A stretch of 64,000 bases of DNA from Sipunculus nudus (GCA_026874595.1 CM049308.1:21615867-21679866); one strand, 5' to 3'; positions 1-12,563 are shown, counted from the stretch's first letter. A program made the numbers and translations. Notes: a model not told the origin generated them from the letters alone.

Positions 1-3000
1 AGACGCAGGTACAAGGTACACTCCAGGCTAGCTCAATGCTATCCAGAAAGAACCAGATTTAGCTTCATGCAGCCAGACACCACATATATATGCCATGATG
101 TCATACACCCAGATGTCCACTAAATTGCCATACAGCATAGGGACTCGTAGAATTCTTTTAGCATCCAACTAAAATTCTGTGAAAGGACAAATTCTGTGAG
201 AATATGTTGCTAATAGGGTTGTAACAATATACCGATATAACTATACGCAACGTCAATATGGTTACCTATATATACGCTTTGCATACTGTATTGGTAGAAT
301 CGACAAAAAAAAACCATGACTACAGACAAATTGTTACAAGTCTAACTTAACAATAACCTTAACAACTTATAAAGCTATCGCCTCTTAATATTTATTTTTC
401 TGCTAAAACTTTGACAAGACAAATATTTTGCTATAAGATCGACTTGATAAGAAATGTATACACATGTCAGGGCTCCGATGAAAGCGGACGCATGTGAGCG
501 ATACAAGGGGAACACTAGTAATATTGACATATATGAGCCTTGTTTGCCGAGGAGGAAATATGAGAGGGACAATCAACTTTTTAATTCGAATTTTCAAGAG
601 AATTCTATGTGATTACATTCATGATGATTCTTAAAGCCTATTGAAAGAAGCGATGTCCTTTAGTTTCTTATTTTAGATGCATGCGCAATTGAAAGATTAG
701 TGTAGTAAATATACGAAGAAACTATTGAAAGTTGAGAATAGAAATATGGTCTGGAAATCGCTATGTACGAAAGTAGGCATTATATATTCCCTAAAACGTG
801 ATGGGGCAAATGATATATTGTCCCCACCCGCAGGCACTTGAATCCCTATTTATAATAAAATTCTTCATATCTACATTGTTCTTATAGATAGACTGTGCCC
901 CCCCCCCCCCCCCCAACGAGGCCCATGAATACGGTCGCTAATCGTTATTGATGAAAGCTATACCCATATTACATATTGCTACCATTAAATTTATAATTTT
1001 TTTTTTAATTCTGAAATCACAGTAGAGCATGTATTTCGCTTGAAAATCCCTCATTAACCATTTGATTCATGTGTTTGCGCACTTATTTCTCAAGGTGCTA
1101 TTATATTAAAGATTACTCGGAACTCCGTGTTCGACAAAAGACTAAATCAATTGTCAAAGCCTTGGGGTAAAATCAAATACACTCAGAACAATGGAACGAT
1201 TCATGGATTCATTATTCCGGAAATATACACAAACTGTTTAATTTCATGACATGGAAACGACCCATATATATTATTTTACCGACCAAATTTAAGAGATCGC
1301 TGTTTTAATATTCAGTAGTTTGTCTAGTAAATGCATGAGGTTAAGGCAAAAGGGTTTAGAAATTGTTTCTGCAAACATATTAGCTATTCTAAGCCATTTA
1401 TCAATTAAGCAACATACCGGAATCATCCCTTGAAATGATTATCTATCCACCCCAAAGAGATGCATGCAGCCTGCCGAGGTTTTGGCTCTATAGTTTTTTA
1501 TAAGAAAATCATGGATATGCCTTCATAAAAAGCATGACGTAATATAAAAATAAACATTTTTTAATCAGTTGTTTTTATTGACTGGTCTTATTTAATTTAG
1601 TTGACATCCAGCATTAATGCAGAACATACTAGATATTCAGTATATTAATGAGTAAGAAATATTTTATCCTCCGAGATTTTATTAAGAAAATATTCAATGA
1701 AAAATGGAGCGTATAGTCAATACATATCGGATATCGAATTGAGTGTAAATGGCAGTACGTGTCGTACCTGAATATAGGCAGACCGATACCAAGCCCTAGT
1801 TGCTATAACTGTGAACATAAACTACCGCGTAACCTGCCCATTCCGGAAGTTCTAAATAACAGTACTTCTGGAACAAATCATATTCCTGTACAAATGCTGG
1901 ACCCGCAGAGGAACATATATATAGTGATATCCAGGTATTTCAAAATGTGTATACACTCCTTAAAATTTCTGTTTTGTTCGTTCGCGAAATAGTCAGGTAT
2001 TCGTTTCACTGGTTGAAGTATTGGACCAAGGACAAAGTTCTTCCCGCTTATGCATCTATACTTAATCGTTTGAGGTGCACCCAGTTGTTTACTCGGAGTG
2101 GTATATATAGCAGCAAATAATATGCCTATTATACGGCATTCGTAAATAAATAAGGTATGATAAGCATAGTTTATTGTTGTTATTGTTATACATTGGAAAA
2201 CCTCGCAGTAACACGTGCACACATATGTGTTTATTGGTTAAGTCTGTGCGTGCTAACAGACATAACAAATGTGAAATTTGTAATGTTGTCTAAACACGTC
2301 AACACCGTACGCTGGATACCACGTTAATCCTAAAAGTCTGGACAGCTGGCGTTGACCACTGAGCAGCCAAATCCTATCCTCGGTCATCGTATGGTCAGCT
2401 ATAGTCAGTGGGATCAAGCAGAGCAAAAGCCAGGTGGACAAACAACCGTGAACACCACGAACCACTCCACTCCATCTGTACCTGTACAACTTCAAACAAT
2501 ACCCCGGTGATCACTGGCTGTAACATTTCCTCCTATGAAGAACATTGTTTGTATAATTACATCTGGTCACAAGCTAGGTAGCAGTTTATACCAGTCAGCC
2601 CTAGCCGACTGTTCATTATATTCCCATTGGCCAGACAGCAGTTTGCAGCAATCTGCTTCTATTTGCCATCTCTTGAAAGTGCTTGCGATACCTTGTTCAG
2701 AATGTCGTCAGCACTTCGCCGGACATAACTGCTACTTCACAGGCGAGGCTGCCACTAAACCACCCTGCACCTGGTTGTATATGTTCTAATTTAGCAGATC
2801 TGCGCCCGCAGACAGCTCTAAGTCTTGTCAGAGTTCACGCCAGTAAAATATATAGTCTCAAATGATGTTGGTATCGAGCACTGCGGATGGCTGGAAGAAC
2901 TTGAAAGTCGGCTTTGGTTAAAAAAAAAACCCTAAACGCTGCAGGGATTGTGTTCATAACCAGTAACGTGGTCTTCAGACTACAAAAACGATTCTGCACG

Positions 3001-6000
3001 GACTGTATGGATGACACTAGGCGGATATCTTGGAGTCTCAATTTATACACCTGCCTGCCGCCGTTACAACGCTTGGTGAGGGGCCTGGAGTCTGTTGATT
3101 ACCGCTGTAGGAAGCAGGAACTCGCGAGAAGTTCCGACAATCACGCTACAGACCACACACGCGCAAAACTAGGATTATCAAACGGAGATATAGGTCTCGC
3201 TTTGGTTTCATCTGGTCCACCGTTTGATGTCTCAGTTACAAATTTATTCCACATTTTATGTATACGCTGTATAACATGTATAAGGTCCTTCTGCGGATCA
3301 GACATATTCAAATGTTACACATAGCAGTCAACCTTTAATTGTGCCGTCAGGTATGGTAATATATGTTAACCCTGACTGGTATGTATGCATTAAGTATGCA
3401 TCAAAATTGAACTGTTCTTCTTGAATTTAAATCAAGACCAAATGTGATCATCCAACAATTAAAAGACTGCCATGGACTCTACAGTTGTATTATGGTATAG
3501 TTTTGACATGGTGCTTGATTTAAGTAACTGGATAGCCAGTTAACAGAAGAAATGATTCTTTGATTAAAAAAGGAAAATTTATATTAAGATCTTTATATAA
3601 CGAAGTTCCGAACTTTCTATATACTTGATGCTTATACGCAGCTTTTCATAACATGTGAAATACAGTAAATCAAGCAACGACAGACGAGTTCATAAAGAGT
3701 CATTAACTGGTTATATACTCCGCGGATGAATACTTTTATGCATATGTAAAGCTGTATGCGTCACGCAAGTATATATTTATATATATAGAGAGCTTAATTC
3801 AAACATGCAGCAGATATCGATATTCTTCAGAACAAGTCTTAAACTGGAATTAAACAGGGTACAGAAAGGCTCTTCTTGAGCTGATTATATAAGACTATCG
3901 ACGCTAATGGAGCACATGTCTCTTTTTATATATAGACAGATATGTCAATATTAAGATGTGTCCGTAGGGCTATAATACGTTTGCTTCAAGGACAGCTGAC
4001 TTGGAACAGCACGATCCCTCCGTGGACATTAATATATATATACCGCTTGGTCCATTCAGAGACTGTCATGTCCATATTTACTCTAGATGCCCACCGGAGA
4101 TCGCAGCTTCCAATATGCTGGCGGAGTACTATAGGTTTATACACAGGTGAACATGTTTGTACTTATTCTATAGAGTTCTTCCTGGACGAAGGCCGGTGTC
4201 ACACAGTTCTTTACGTCATCAATTGATGCTCATGACGCGTGTGTTTGCTTTAAACTTATAGCAAGGACAAGAACTGTTTCTGCATGGCGTTCTCCAGTAT
4301 CGATTACCGTTACTTATATGTATAGTGGTCAACGTGTATGGCACATGAATTTACTCAGTAAATTGCGACATTGAACAGCCGACCGAGTGTATACTCCCGT
4401 AATTCAAAACGGCACGACAACATCTAAGTTGATATGTTCTGCAGTTATTTGTAATATACGTGTCATATAATGTCTGTTTGTATAGCTTGAAGGGACTGTA
4501 TTGACGAAGTGAGGCTAATCCCATAAACACAAGGATATCCATGCCAGCAGGACCTCCGGCAAAGTGGTTCCCCAAGGTCTGATTGCTGATAATCAGGAAA
4601 ATACCGCAATGAGATGATGATATGTGTATGGAACACGACATATCATTGGCGGTAATGATCTCTTGATCTTGATACGTTATTCCTTGGCTACTTGAAGAAG
4701 AAAAAGTGTTTACTTATATATTCTTATGCCTGCTGACGGTTTTGGCAGTCATACTTGGATATCCGTCCTAAGAAAAGTACATGTATAATATATAGAGTAA
4801 TAATATTCCGCTCAGATTATATATAAGTGAAGAAGATAACCTATGGCGACTGTATTGGAAAATCATAGCGGCATTAGTATGTTTTATTAGCCATATGAAA
4901 TTTAATTCATCCAGTGCGTGTAAGGTCTCGTTGGCTCTCTCGGTAAGTTTCGTATATGTGCCACCCGGAAATAGCGTCCCACACGAGGATATTAAGTTTG
5001 AAATATATTGACTTCCTCGGCTAGATGTACTCGGGAGACGAAGTATCGCGTGTATCCTTAATTGCTGCTGCACAATTTACTGTTGTTTGAGACGCTGCCA
5101 TAAATAAAACAGCGAAGACAGGAAGCAAAGGAAACAGAACGACACGAAAAAGTGAGCTTCTGAATGTTGTACTTACTTCAAGGTCACATCTATAGCTACA
5201 TTGATTTAAAAAGTTATATAAGGAAACTCATTTATAATTAAGCCGAGACTCCGAAGGTTCTATTTCCTCATGTATACGTGGCAGGTTGTTGTCGTGGGGA
5301 CGAAGGGCCAAGATCCTCTCGTTAACTTAAACATATCATACTCTTAGCCTACCAAAAACAAGGACAAGATGGGGGAATACAGGACTATATATATATGACA
5401 ATTCTCGTCGTCGATACAGTTTTGCTGAAGTTTAGCGAAATAAGCTCTTGGAGATCTTGGAGATACAGGTCGCAAAGTGTGACCGATAAGATATTTAGGT
5501 TTACATTGCTGAAACAGAAGACGAGTTTTTATACGGAGTGTCTGAGGGCAACAGACTGAGGTCGCGTCATTTTAAAACTGCACAATATCCGGATTGTCAC
5601 TAATTAAGTGCCTGGGTGGGATTTGCAACTTTAGCGGTCACGAATGCCAGGTTAAGAGAAGTTCAAAAGATTTTCACTGTTAAAGTGACTGGGTAACAAA
5701 TTTTGCCTGGATATCAAAAAGTGTTATTAAGGACACTTGTGTAAAACACGGAGTATTGGTATTTATGGACTATAGTAACACTTACGTATAGCTGGCAGTA
5801 TATAATCAGAGTTATTCGTCAGACGGTATACGGTCTGCACAGTAATCCAACGTTGAATAAAACAAATTGCCTGAACGTATTTTTGAGAAGGAACTCGAAA
5901 ATTAATCAATTCAACAGTTAATGGTAGGAATAATCAGAATTTAGAATTACATAACAATACATAAGAGTTAAGAGGAATATGTCTGCGATGTTGACAGTCA

Positions 6001-6040
6001 CCGTCGAAAAATAAGACCGACACAAAGAGCACAGAGGAAG
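1..6040. other. Intergenic, CpG-retaining AT-rich DNA, no gene supported
   Basis: No reading frame here combines an ATG, reasonable length and splice signals. Frames of 80-136 codons at about 2.3-3.3 kb and 4.3-5.1 kb mostly begin at TTG or GTG and have no recognisable content. CpG is frequent: a hand count of 5221-5520 gives 12 in 300 bp, unlike the region after 17.4 kb. A run of 17 C lies at 898-914. The stretch could hold regulatory sequence for the ORF at 6095, but I see no specific site. Confidence 0.6.
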
Positions 6041-6045
6041 TGATT

Positions 6046-6069
6046 ATGTGTAAACGTGAACTGTGGTGA
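6046..6069 (+). CDS. Upstream ORF of 7 codons before the 603-aa ORF
   Basis: An ATG at 6046 opens a frame of seven codons (MCKRELW) ending at TGA 6067-6069, 25 bases before the ATG chosen for the main ORF. It lies in a different frame and would be met first by scanning ribosomes if the transcript starts upstream. Such short upstream ORFs commonly reduce translation of the main frame. Whether it lies in the mRNA is inference, because the transcription start is not visible. Confidence 0.35.
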   Translation: MCKRELW

Positions 6070-6094
6070 ATTTGGTTCAGATTTTGCCTTAAGT

Positions 6095-7906
6095 ATGCTG
6101 CCATCTAAACACAAGCGTAAGCAACAGTCGAAAAGAAAACCTACAGGGCTTGGCTTCTGGATTTTTCCATTTTACTTAAATAGGTGGAAGCAGAAGTTCT
6201 GCCGAAAGACCAAACAGAGTGACGCAAATGCGGAAGGCCAAAATATCAATTTACCAAACGAGCTAAGTCAGCATGTTCACCAGTACGCTGAACTGGACCC
6301 ATTGCTGGTTCAGCAGGAGCAGGCCTTGAGCTATGGTTTCATGACAAAAGAAAATTATTCCTCAGCTTCGGAAAGCGAGACACGTGATTCAGCGAAACCG
6401 GAAATTATCGGACATGCAGCTTTGGGTTTGGAGAGCGTTTACAAAATCACAGCTCACGCCCAGAGTACTCAGACGACGGCTCAAACAGAAGGCGGTGCTT
6501 CGTATTTTAACACTTCCAAATATGGAATAAAGAATGATAACTTCGATGATAATGGACTTCCGTTGTATGACAGTTTGATGCCACTAGGCCATGGAGGAAA
6601 TTTATGTGGTGCACAAGCTACGGGACATCATTATTATTCGAGAGGATCACCATTGGTGGATATATATGGCAATGTTAATGTTAATGTTAATCAACCAATA
6701 TTTATCACAAATGGGCCAACTCCACAAACAATAAATGATAGCCATTTCGTAAAACATACCTACAAATGGAACACTAAGACAAGCCCCGTATCTGTCTTCT
6801 ACCCTGGGTATTACATAACTGATTCATATGGAGTCTATGGAGCACCGTCTAGTGTGACTCAAAGGGAAAACTACGTTTGCCCAGTTTATCATGAAAATAT
6901 TGAAAAACCTATAGAGATGGTATCCCCTTCGGTCCTGTCACGCCGGCTCAGTCAAGAGCTTATCGAACTGAATAATCTTGTGGAGAGTCTCGAAACTTTG
7001 GAGAAATCTATGGATTTTTATAGGACGCCACCTGTAGCAAAAAGATGTAAGCAATACACCAATCAGATGGCGGAACCTGGAGATAATCGTGTATGGCGTG
7101 ATGGGGATGATAATAATGAAGCCCAAAACAATTCTACCAAAGGCTCCAGCTGGTCAAAAGAGGGCTTGGCGAATGACAAGTACAAAGGCAACGGCTTCAT
7201 CGAGGATCAAACATTCTGCGGCAAGTCCAAGGGAGTCATAACTCGCCAAATTCGTTTTATGGTTCAGGCCCCGAGCGATTTCATCAGACATGTGCCAGAC
7301 TCAACGACGCGAGGCGAATACCAGCTCACACAGGGCTTTCACGGAGATAAGAATAATTTAGCCCAAGAAAGTTCTCGCTTTGATGATGATATTGAAACAA
7401 GCACCAGTGCCGCTTTATTCATGTCAGAAATGACTGGTAACGATAAGAAAGCTGAAGGTGTAGCACCAAGATGCCGGAGCAATAAAACAGAAGGTAACGC
7501 CGTATCTGGTCCACCTAGCAATAAGCAAAGCATGAGAGATCACACAGGAAAAGTTGGTTTTGCTCCCCTCAGGCCTACCTTCCTCCAGTTTTCTTCCTCT
7601 GGCAAACCTAAGACGCCCCCGCCACCCTACAGGGTCGCAGGCAAGAGGTCACTCAAGGCGGGTGGTCGGGCTAATGGTTTGGAAAAAAGTACGGATGCTT
7701 GGAGGAATAATGAGTACACTGAGGTAAACACTACGGACGACAGACGCCCGTATCCCACTTACGGTTGTCGTGCTGAGTCGTCAAAACGATGTAAAGTGGA
7801 AACCGACATGACCTATCAGGTAAACCAACATATTTTACGACATTACGCTGTGATATTCGATGCATGCAGTTCGCCTTTTTACACAGCCAATCATCGGCAG
7901 TTATAA
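6095..7906 (+). CDS. Uncharacterised 603-aa protein, probable large coding exon
   Basis: This is the only long open frame in the window. An in-frame TGA lies at 6041. The frame can be read from a GTG at 6056, but the first ATG is 6095 (A at -3), which I take as the start. Residues 5-15 are very basic (HKRKQQSKRK), like a nuclear localisation signal, followed by an aromatic patch (GFWIFPFYLNRW). Other visible features are an LDPLL motif (LxxLL type, residues 67-71), an NVNVNVN run (193-199), a probable amphipathic or coiled-coil helix at about 281-310 (QELIELNNLVESLETLEK), and a PPPPY motif near 507 that fits a WW-domain ligand. The rest is polar and probably disordered, rich in Asn, Ser, Gly and Tyr. 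I do not recognise the family. Together the motifs suggest a nuclear regulatory or scaffold protein, which is inference. The last 28 residues may be intron read-through (see 7820). No AATAAA follows within 1 kb, which also suggests that the gene continues by splicing. Confidence 0.72.
   Translation: MLPSKHKRKQQSKRKPTGLGFWIFPFYLNRWKQKFCRKTKQSDANAEGQNINLPNELSQHVHQYAELDPLLVQQEQALSYGFMTKENYSSASESETRDSAKPEIIGHAALGLESVYKITAHAQSTQTTAQTEGGASYFNTSKYGIKNDNFDDNGLPLYDSLMPLGHGGNLCGAQATGHHYYSRGSPLVDIYGNVNVNVNQPIFITNGPTPQTINDSHFVKHTYKWNTKTSPVSVFYPGYYITDSYGVYGAPSSVTQRENYVCPVYHENIEKPIEMVSPSVLSRRLSQELIELNNLVESLETLEKSMDFYRTPPVAKRCKQYTNQMAEPGDNRVWRDGDDNNEAQNNSTKGSSWSKEGLANDKYKGNGFIEDQTFCGKSKGVITRQIRFMVQAPSDFIRHVPDSTTRGEYQLTQGFHGDKNNLAQESSRFDDDIETSTSAALFMSEMTGNDKKAEGVAPRCRSNKTEGNAVSGPPSNKQSMRDHTGKVGFAPLRPTFLQFSSSGKPKTPPPPYRVAGKRSLKAGGRANGLEKSTDAWRNNEYTEVNTTDDRRPYPTYGCRAESSKRCKVETDMTYQVNQHILRHYAVIFDACSSPFYTANHRQL
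7820..7825 (+). other. Possible 5' splice site inside the 3' end of the 603-aa ORF
   Basis: CAG|GTAAAC occurs at a codon boundary (phase 0) after residue 575. If used, the protein continues in a downstream exon and the final 28 codons to TAA 7904 are intronic. A second GTAAAC lies about 100 bases upstream, near 7723. The sequence alone cannot decide between splicing and the ORF stop. Confidence 0.4.
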
Positions 7907-8556
7907 ACATAGAGTTGGATATACGTTATATACATTTGACTCGCAAACTAGGAAACTTTTATTGTTGGCATAAAAAAGTTAGATCACCTTTTATATATAG
8001 TGTCACCTTCCTCGATCTATCTCTATATACTTGTAGTGAAATTAATTTGTTAATTAAACAAATTATACATCCATATATACATACAGATCTGCGACCAGAG
8101 TATATATATTAGAGCCGAGTTCACGGACACAGCATTTTGGAAAATTATATGTGTTTATTTAATTACAGGATTCGCCTGCTTCATAAACAATATGTAGCAA
8201 CATATTGCTATCGTTTTGTTAAATATCTAGATGATACAGTTAAATTAATATTACAATTACTGGATTAACAACATATAACAATGACTGCATGCAGACCACT
8301 ATGTTGATGAGCTGAAACCAGTAATTTCTTTTTGTCCGGTTCTGTATATAGGGATCCGTTTAAAAAAATATAGCTTAATGCTTTCTCCGAAAAGACGTAG
8401 ATTAAAAAACTCTTTAGAGTATTTCCACCAAAATCACCGTCATGATATCTATAACATGCGGGCTGTTATCACAGAAAAAAAATAGTCTGAAGCATAGTAG
8501 AATCAACGTATCTTCGTCAGTGTAAAAAAAAAATGGCTTGAGTTTCTGTGGGTGAA

Positions 8557-8610
<54 letters not shown>

Positions 8611-9565
8611 TATCACTATTAAGTGTATATATATATACGTAGCAATTAGCGGTTACTCTGCAATCGCCTCATGTATCATTCGTTGTATAAAGCGGAGGAG
8701 ATTTGGAACGACTGCTGTGTATAACCGCTGCGTGAGGACTGGAGTGAGTAAGAAATGACAGAAATGTTTCCACCAGCAAAAATTACTGAAGGATATAGTA
8801 TTACCAAAGATTACAAAATAAGTTACATGCCAATATATATATGTGTGTGGCACTCTCACATTAATTTGCCGAAGGAATCAACTTCCATGAATCTGCATCA
8901 GTGACTGTTAATTTTTGTAGTCCTTGCGTATTGAAGCATGCGTATTAACCGTCATTGTCTTTAAGCCGGATTAATCTAAGTAAAAAAATACGTTTTCTGT
9001 GCTGGTCTTTGTATATAGTTATTCCCACTTTGCTGACATATATAATTTTCCATACGTATATATATATGTATATATATGTGTTTGTGTGTGTGTGTGTTTG
9101 ATAAAAGTTGCTATAGATTCTATACTTTAGCACACATTATACCCGGTTTTAATACTTCTTTAATAGTGACATACACGGCATGAATACGTTTAGATTAATT
9201 TGCGGGAAAACGACAAATAATGATATATACTAAGGTTCATTCCATACCATTTAACCCTGCTTCATGCTTAGCATACCGATGTGGACCCATATATAATGAG
9301 AATCGCTGAGAGTGGTACTGAAATGGAAACATGCGCATGCATTGCAAATTGAAATATAAACGTTGTATAAACATTGCAGTCACAAAGGTTGCAGAATAAA
9401 CGCACACGTGCGTCTGCTTCATTAACGATAAATGGATTATTACAGTAGTGGCCCCCTTAAAGTTATCACTTCCGATTTGTCCTGTGTCGTTGGGCAGCTT
9501 TTATTAGCCCTATTCCCAGAGTGATGTTGTCTGGCATCGTCTGTCGGCAGGCAAAAGTTGGATCG
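7907..9565. other. Non-coding AT-rich DNA with TA and GT microsatellites
   Basis: No gene is supported here. Pure (AT)23 occupies 8561-8606, and a mixed (TA)/(GT) tract lies at about 9057-9100. Several poly-A runs of 7-10 occur at 8360-8540. Confidence 0.6.
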
Positions 9566-9697
9566 ATGGCCAATAAAAATCCGCGCGGGACCTATGAAGA
9601 CACTGCATGTTACGTTCGGGTAATTAATACTGGTGAATCCATGCAGCTAAAATACGTTTGTGAGAGAGATAGCGTACCGGCATGGATGAAACCCTGA
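9566..9697 (+). CDS. Short coding-like ORF, 43 aa, overlapping the next frame
   Basis: ATG 9566 opens a 43-codon frame ending at TGA 9695-9697. Its composition looks protein-like (begins MANKNPRGTYEDTACY and ends SVPAWMKP), with no low-complexity sequence. A possible acceptor (TCGGCAG) ends at 9550, and GTAATT after CGG 9619 is a possible donor. It overlaps the frame starting at ATG 9682 by 16 bases. The two could be one gene broken by a frameshift, two exons, or chance. I do not recognise the product. Confidence 0.25.
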   Translation: MANKNPRGTYEDTACYVRVINTGESMQLKYVCERDSVPAWMKP

Positions 9698-9972
9698 CGA
9701 AATGGGCCGAGGAAAAAATTGCGGATGAAGAAATCAAAGGGTTGCCGAAGGGGGGTCCCATAATAACCGGCAAGCTGTCAATGCCGCCCGCCAAGACCTG
9801 CCATATTTGGAAAGAGAAAATTTGGTTTTTACATGCCCGATACGACTGTGTAAATTCATTTAGACATTCTGCTTGTAAGCTGTCTGCACTGATAAACGCG
9901 AAAGTGCTAATATGTCACAGTAGATATAGGATTTATTCATGTATGACTCCAAACGTTGCGTGTTCATGTTAA
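9682..9972 (+). CDS. Coding-like ORF, 96 aa, perhaps a partial exon
   Basis: ATG 9682 opens a 96-codon frame. The first 50 or so residues look like real protein: acidic, amphipathic and without runs (MDETLTKWAEEKIADEEIKG, then LPKGGPIITGKLSM). The later half is Cys/Ser-rich and less convincing. A donor-like CTT|GTAAGC near 9876 would remove that half, leaving about 65 codons. The region is CpG-rich like the rest of the first 17 kb. Function is unknown. It could be an exon of the 603-aa gene upstream, a separate small gene, or a decayed gene whose 5' part is the frame at 9566. Confidence 0.3.
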   Translation: MDETLTKWAEEKIADEEIKGLPKGGPIITGKLSMPPAKTCHIWKEKIWFLHARYDCVNSFRHSACKLSALINAKVLICHSRYRIYSCMTPNVACSC

Positions 9973-10353
9973 GATTCTTTGATCAAATTTGCGAGCTCCT
10001 AAGTGATTCATAGTTATGGTGCCCCAAATATGTTATTATAGATTAAGAATTATTCCTGCAAGCACACTCTTTTATAAGAAATGCATATAAACCAATAGTT
10101 ATGTTCAATGGCGGTCAGGTTGGTATATACTGAGGCCATGTATATAAAGACGGAGACCTCGTTGCTTCCGATCAACCAAAAATAACTTATAATGCTCTAA
10201 TATAACGTTCACGTGCCTACCAGTTAAACTGAATATTATTTGTTAAAATGGGACCGTTTAAAATAAAAATGGTATAAAGTGTGGCCTGATATATATGTGT
10301 TGGTTGAGGATAAATGAATATATATCTACCAAAGAAACACTCGACCTATCTAT

Positions 10354-10443
<90 letters not shown>

Positions 10444-12311
10444 CTTTTGCCTCATTTAACTGACTATAACAAGAAAGGCTTTCCTGTATGTAATCGTGTA
10501 ATTGAAGTTCCGTTCCTTTGTCGAATAGAGAGAGAGAAAAAGAGATGCAAACCAAATGAATTTGAAAATTGCGGTGAGAATCTCGATTCTGAAGCGTTCG
10601 ATTTTTCTCATTTTTTTAAAACAAATCTTGGCTCAGAAATATCACTTCATTTGGAATATAGATAAATTATCAAATATGCCCATTTGCTTTCATACGAAAC
10701 CCAGCATGCATGTGCAAGCAAAATGCCCTTGTAACCAAGCATATTGCTGAAATTGCAAAAAAGTTAATGACAAACATATGGTCCGTGATTTGCGTCTTTG
10801 TCGTGCAAGCCGTAGGAAACGTTTTGTGGTCACCGTAGAGATTGGAGTAAAACATTATTTTGTTCATTTACATGATTTCTTTGGTGTAAATTGCTCATCC
10901 ACTGTATAATGATGAGACTATATATAGGCTGTGCAAAACGGTATCTTTGCAATGGTTTATACATTGCCCTGAAGTTTTCGGCCTGACTGCAGGGGGTCAC
11001 GACTCTTGTAAAGGCCCTGTCAACCCAGTTTCATCTTTCATAATCTGGGTCATTAAAGTTTCACTATGCACAAAAAATCATGACGTGTCATCTGCCGAAG
11101 ACATGAAAATAAAAGTAACTGTTCTTTATGAAAAATAAACAAATATATAATATATATACTTCAAAATGTTATGCAATCATTGTTATAATTCAGAGGCTAT
11201 TATATGCCATATAGGCTTTTTCATTACTTACTATACATATAAATACATGATGGTATACAAATATGTCAATTTGACGTATTAGCCTGCAATGTGGCTTTGA
11301 CATAAAACTGATGCAGGGTTTTCAAAAGACGCAGACATCCTTATATATTAACGTCAAACTATGATTAACAGCGAGCGGGCGGCTATGTAGGGTGTATTTG
11401 ATATATAGGCGGGATACCGTTTATTACCGCTTGTGGTCGTATATCAGCGTGATGTCTGTGGTTCGCTAATCGTTCAATACGACCACCACTTGAGGCCTCT
11501 CGAGCCGTGCCTGATAGCGGCACGCGATAACAAATGTCATGAACCCTGTTGTTGTTTGTCTTGCTGCAGTGTATATTGGCGATGATGAGGGGTAGTGGAA
11601 AGTCTTGGCTCCACATGTTCAAGCGTGGAGCAATAAAGGGGAAGGGTGCGGGTATATAGGGGGAGGGGGTTGTTAATGAATCCGGTTCGTCTTGCTCCTA
11701 TGAATACTGGTAATGACGAGCTGAGGGTTAGTGTTGCCAGGTCGTGAGGTGCATTTATTGCGGGTGGATATATAAGTGCATGAGTAAGGAGTTATTCCTG
11801 GGACATTTCCAGTGGGCGAATCTAGAAATCCCAATATTCTGGACACACGTTTGAACAGTGGTGGTTTTCAGAGAATGTGCTGGGGGAGACGGTTGCATTG
11901 TGTATGTGGTGCGATTATTTATAATGCTAATTGGGTAAACCCCATTTTGTATATCCGGATAAAAACAAATAAATTGTGTGTGGGGGAGGGGGAGGGTATC
12001 CTTTGGATTCTTCGTGTCTGTCTATTTATTATTTTGGCCATAATTGGGATAAATGGGCATTGCCACAATTTACGGATAAAATGCGTTTGCAGGGATGAGT
12101 GGAGGGAACCATTACCTTATAGGATAGGACTAATGGATACTGCATGTCTTTCTCTTTGGTAAAGTACTCGAGATTTAAGCTTGTACTCCTCACTCTCAAA
12201 GGAGTGCGCCTTTAGGGGGTTCCTCGGTAGTATGAGCCAACAATGGGGCAAATTACACAGCCAGGGCCCGGGGAGGAGGGAGGGGGCGGGCAATGATGAG
12301 TTCTGGTTGTC
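9973..12311. other. Non-coding stretch with compound TC/TA microsatellite
   Basis: A (TC)n tract at about 10356-10398 runs directly into (TA)n at 10399-10440. The long frames through it are only microsatellite translations. A GC-richer patch at 11370-11660 is followed by G-rich low-complexity DNA to about 12300. I see no supported exon. Frames in the GC-richer patch start at non-ATG codons or show no recognisable content. Confidence 0.55.
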
Positions 12312-12563
12312 TTATTTATAAATGGACCTGGACAGTCGAGGGGTAAACCGCTCGGCTCTCTCCGCTGGCGAGCCGGGTTCGATTCCCGGCGTGTAGTTGC
12401 CCGTCCAAGGTCGGTGGTTTTCTCCTGGTCCTCCGGTTTCCTCGACCCTTACCAACTACCGAGCGCCAACATCCGAGCCATGGAGAGTGCCTCGTATTAG
12501 TTATTATAACAAGTAGTACAATTCATATATAATAAATAAAGTTAATATTTATTATTTATAAAT
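12312..12563 (+). mobile_element. tRNA-derived SINE with 12-bp target-site duplications
   Basis: A perfect 12-bp direct repeat, TTATTTATAAAT, flanks the element (12312-12323 and 12552-12563). This is the signature of LINE-machinery insertion. The body (12324-12551) starts GGACCTGGACAG and has a tRNA-like head whose B box GGTTCGATTCC is a perfect match to the RNA polymerase III consensus; the A box is weaker (GTCGAGGGGTAAA). A non-tRNA body of about 110 bp with TCC-rich blocks follows, then an AATAAATAAAG-type tail instead of pure poly-A. The perfect duplications imply a young insertion. This is a SINE, not a functional tRNA gene, because no cloverleaf 3' half closes after the B box. Confidence 0.85.

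Noticed and set aside
2253-3324. Several overlapping frames, including one on the minus strand with a signal-peptide-like stretch
   Set aside because: They begin at TTG or other non-ATG codons, lack convincing splice sites, and overlap each other on both strands.
4768-5073. 101-codon minus-strand frame
   Set aside because: It starts at GTG and ends in low-complexity Leu/Tyr. The only support is a weak acceptor-like CAG.
12330-12395. Functional tRNA gene
   Set aside because: The B box is perfect, but the sequence continues into a SINE body and tail flanked by target-site duplications, and no closed acceptor stem was found.
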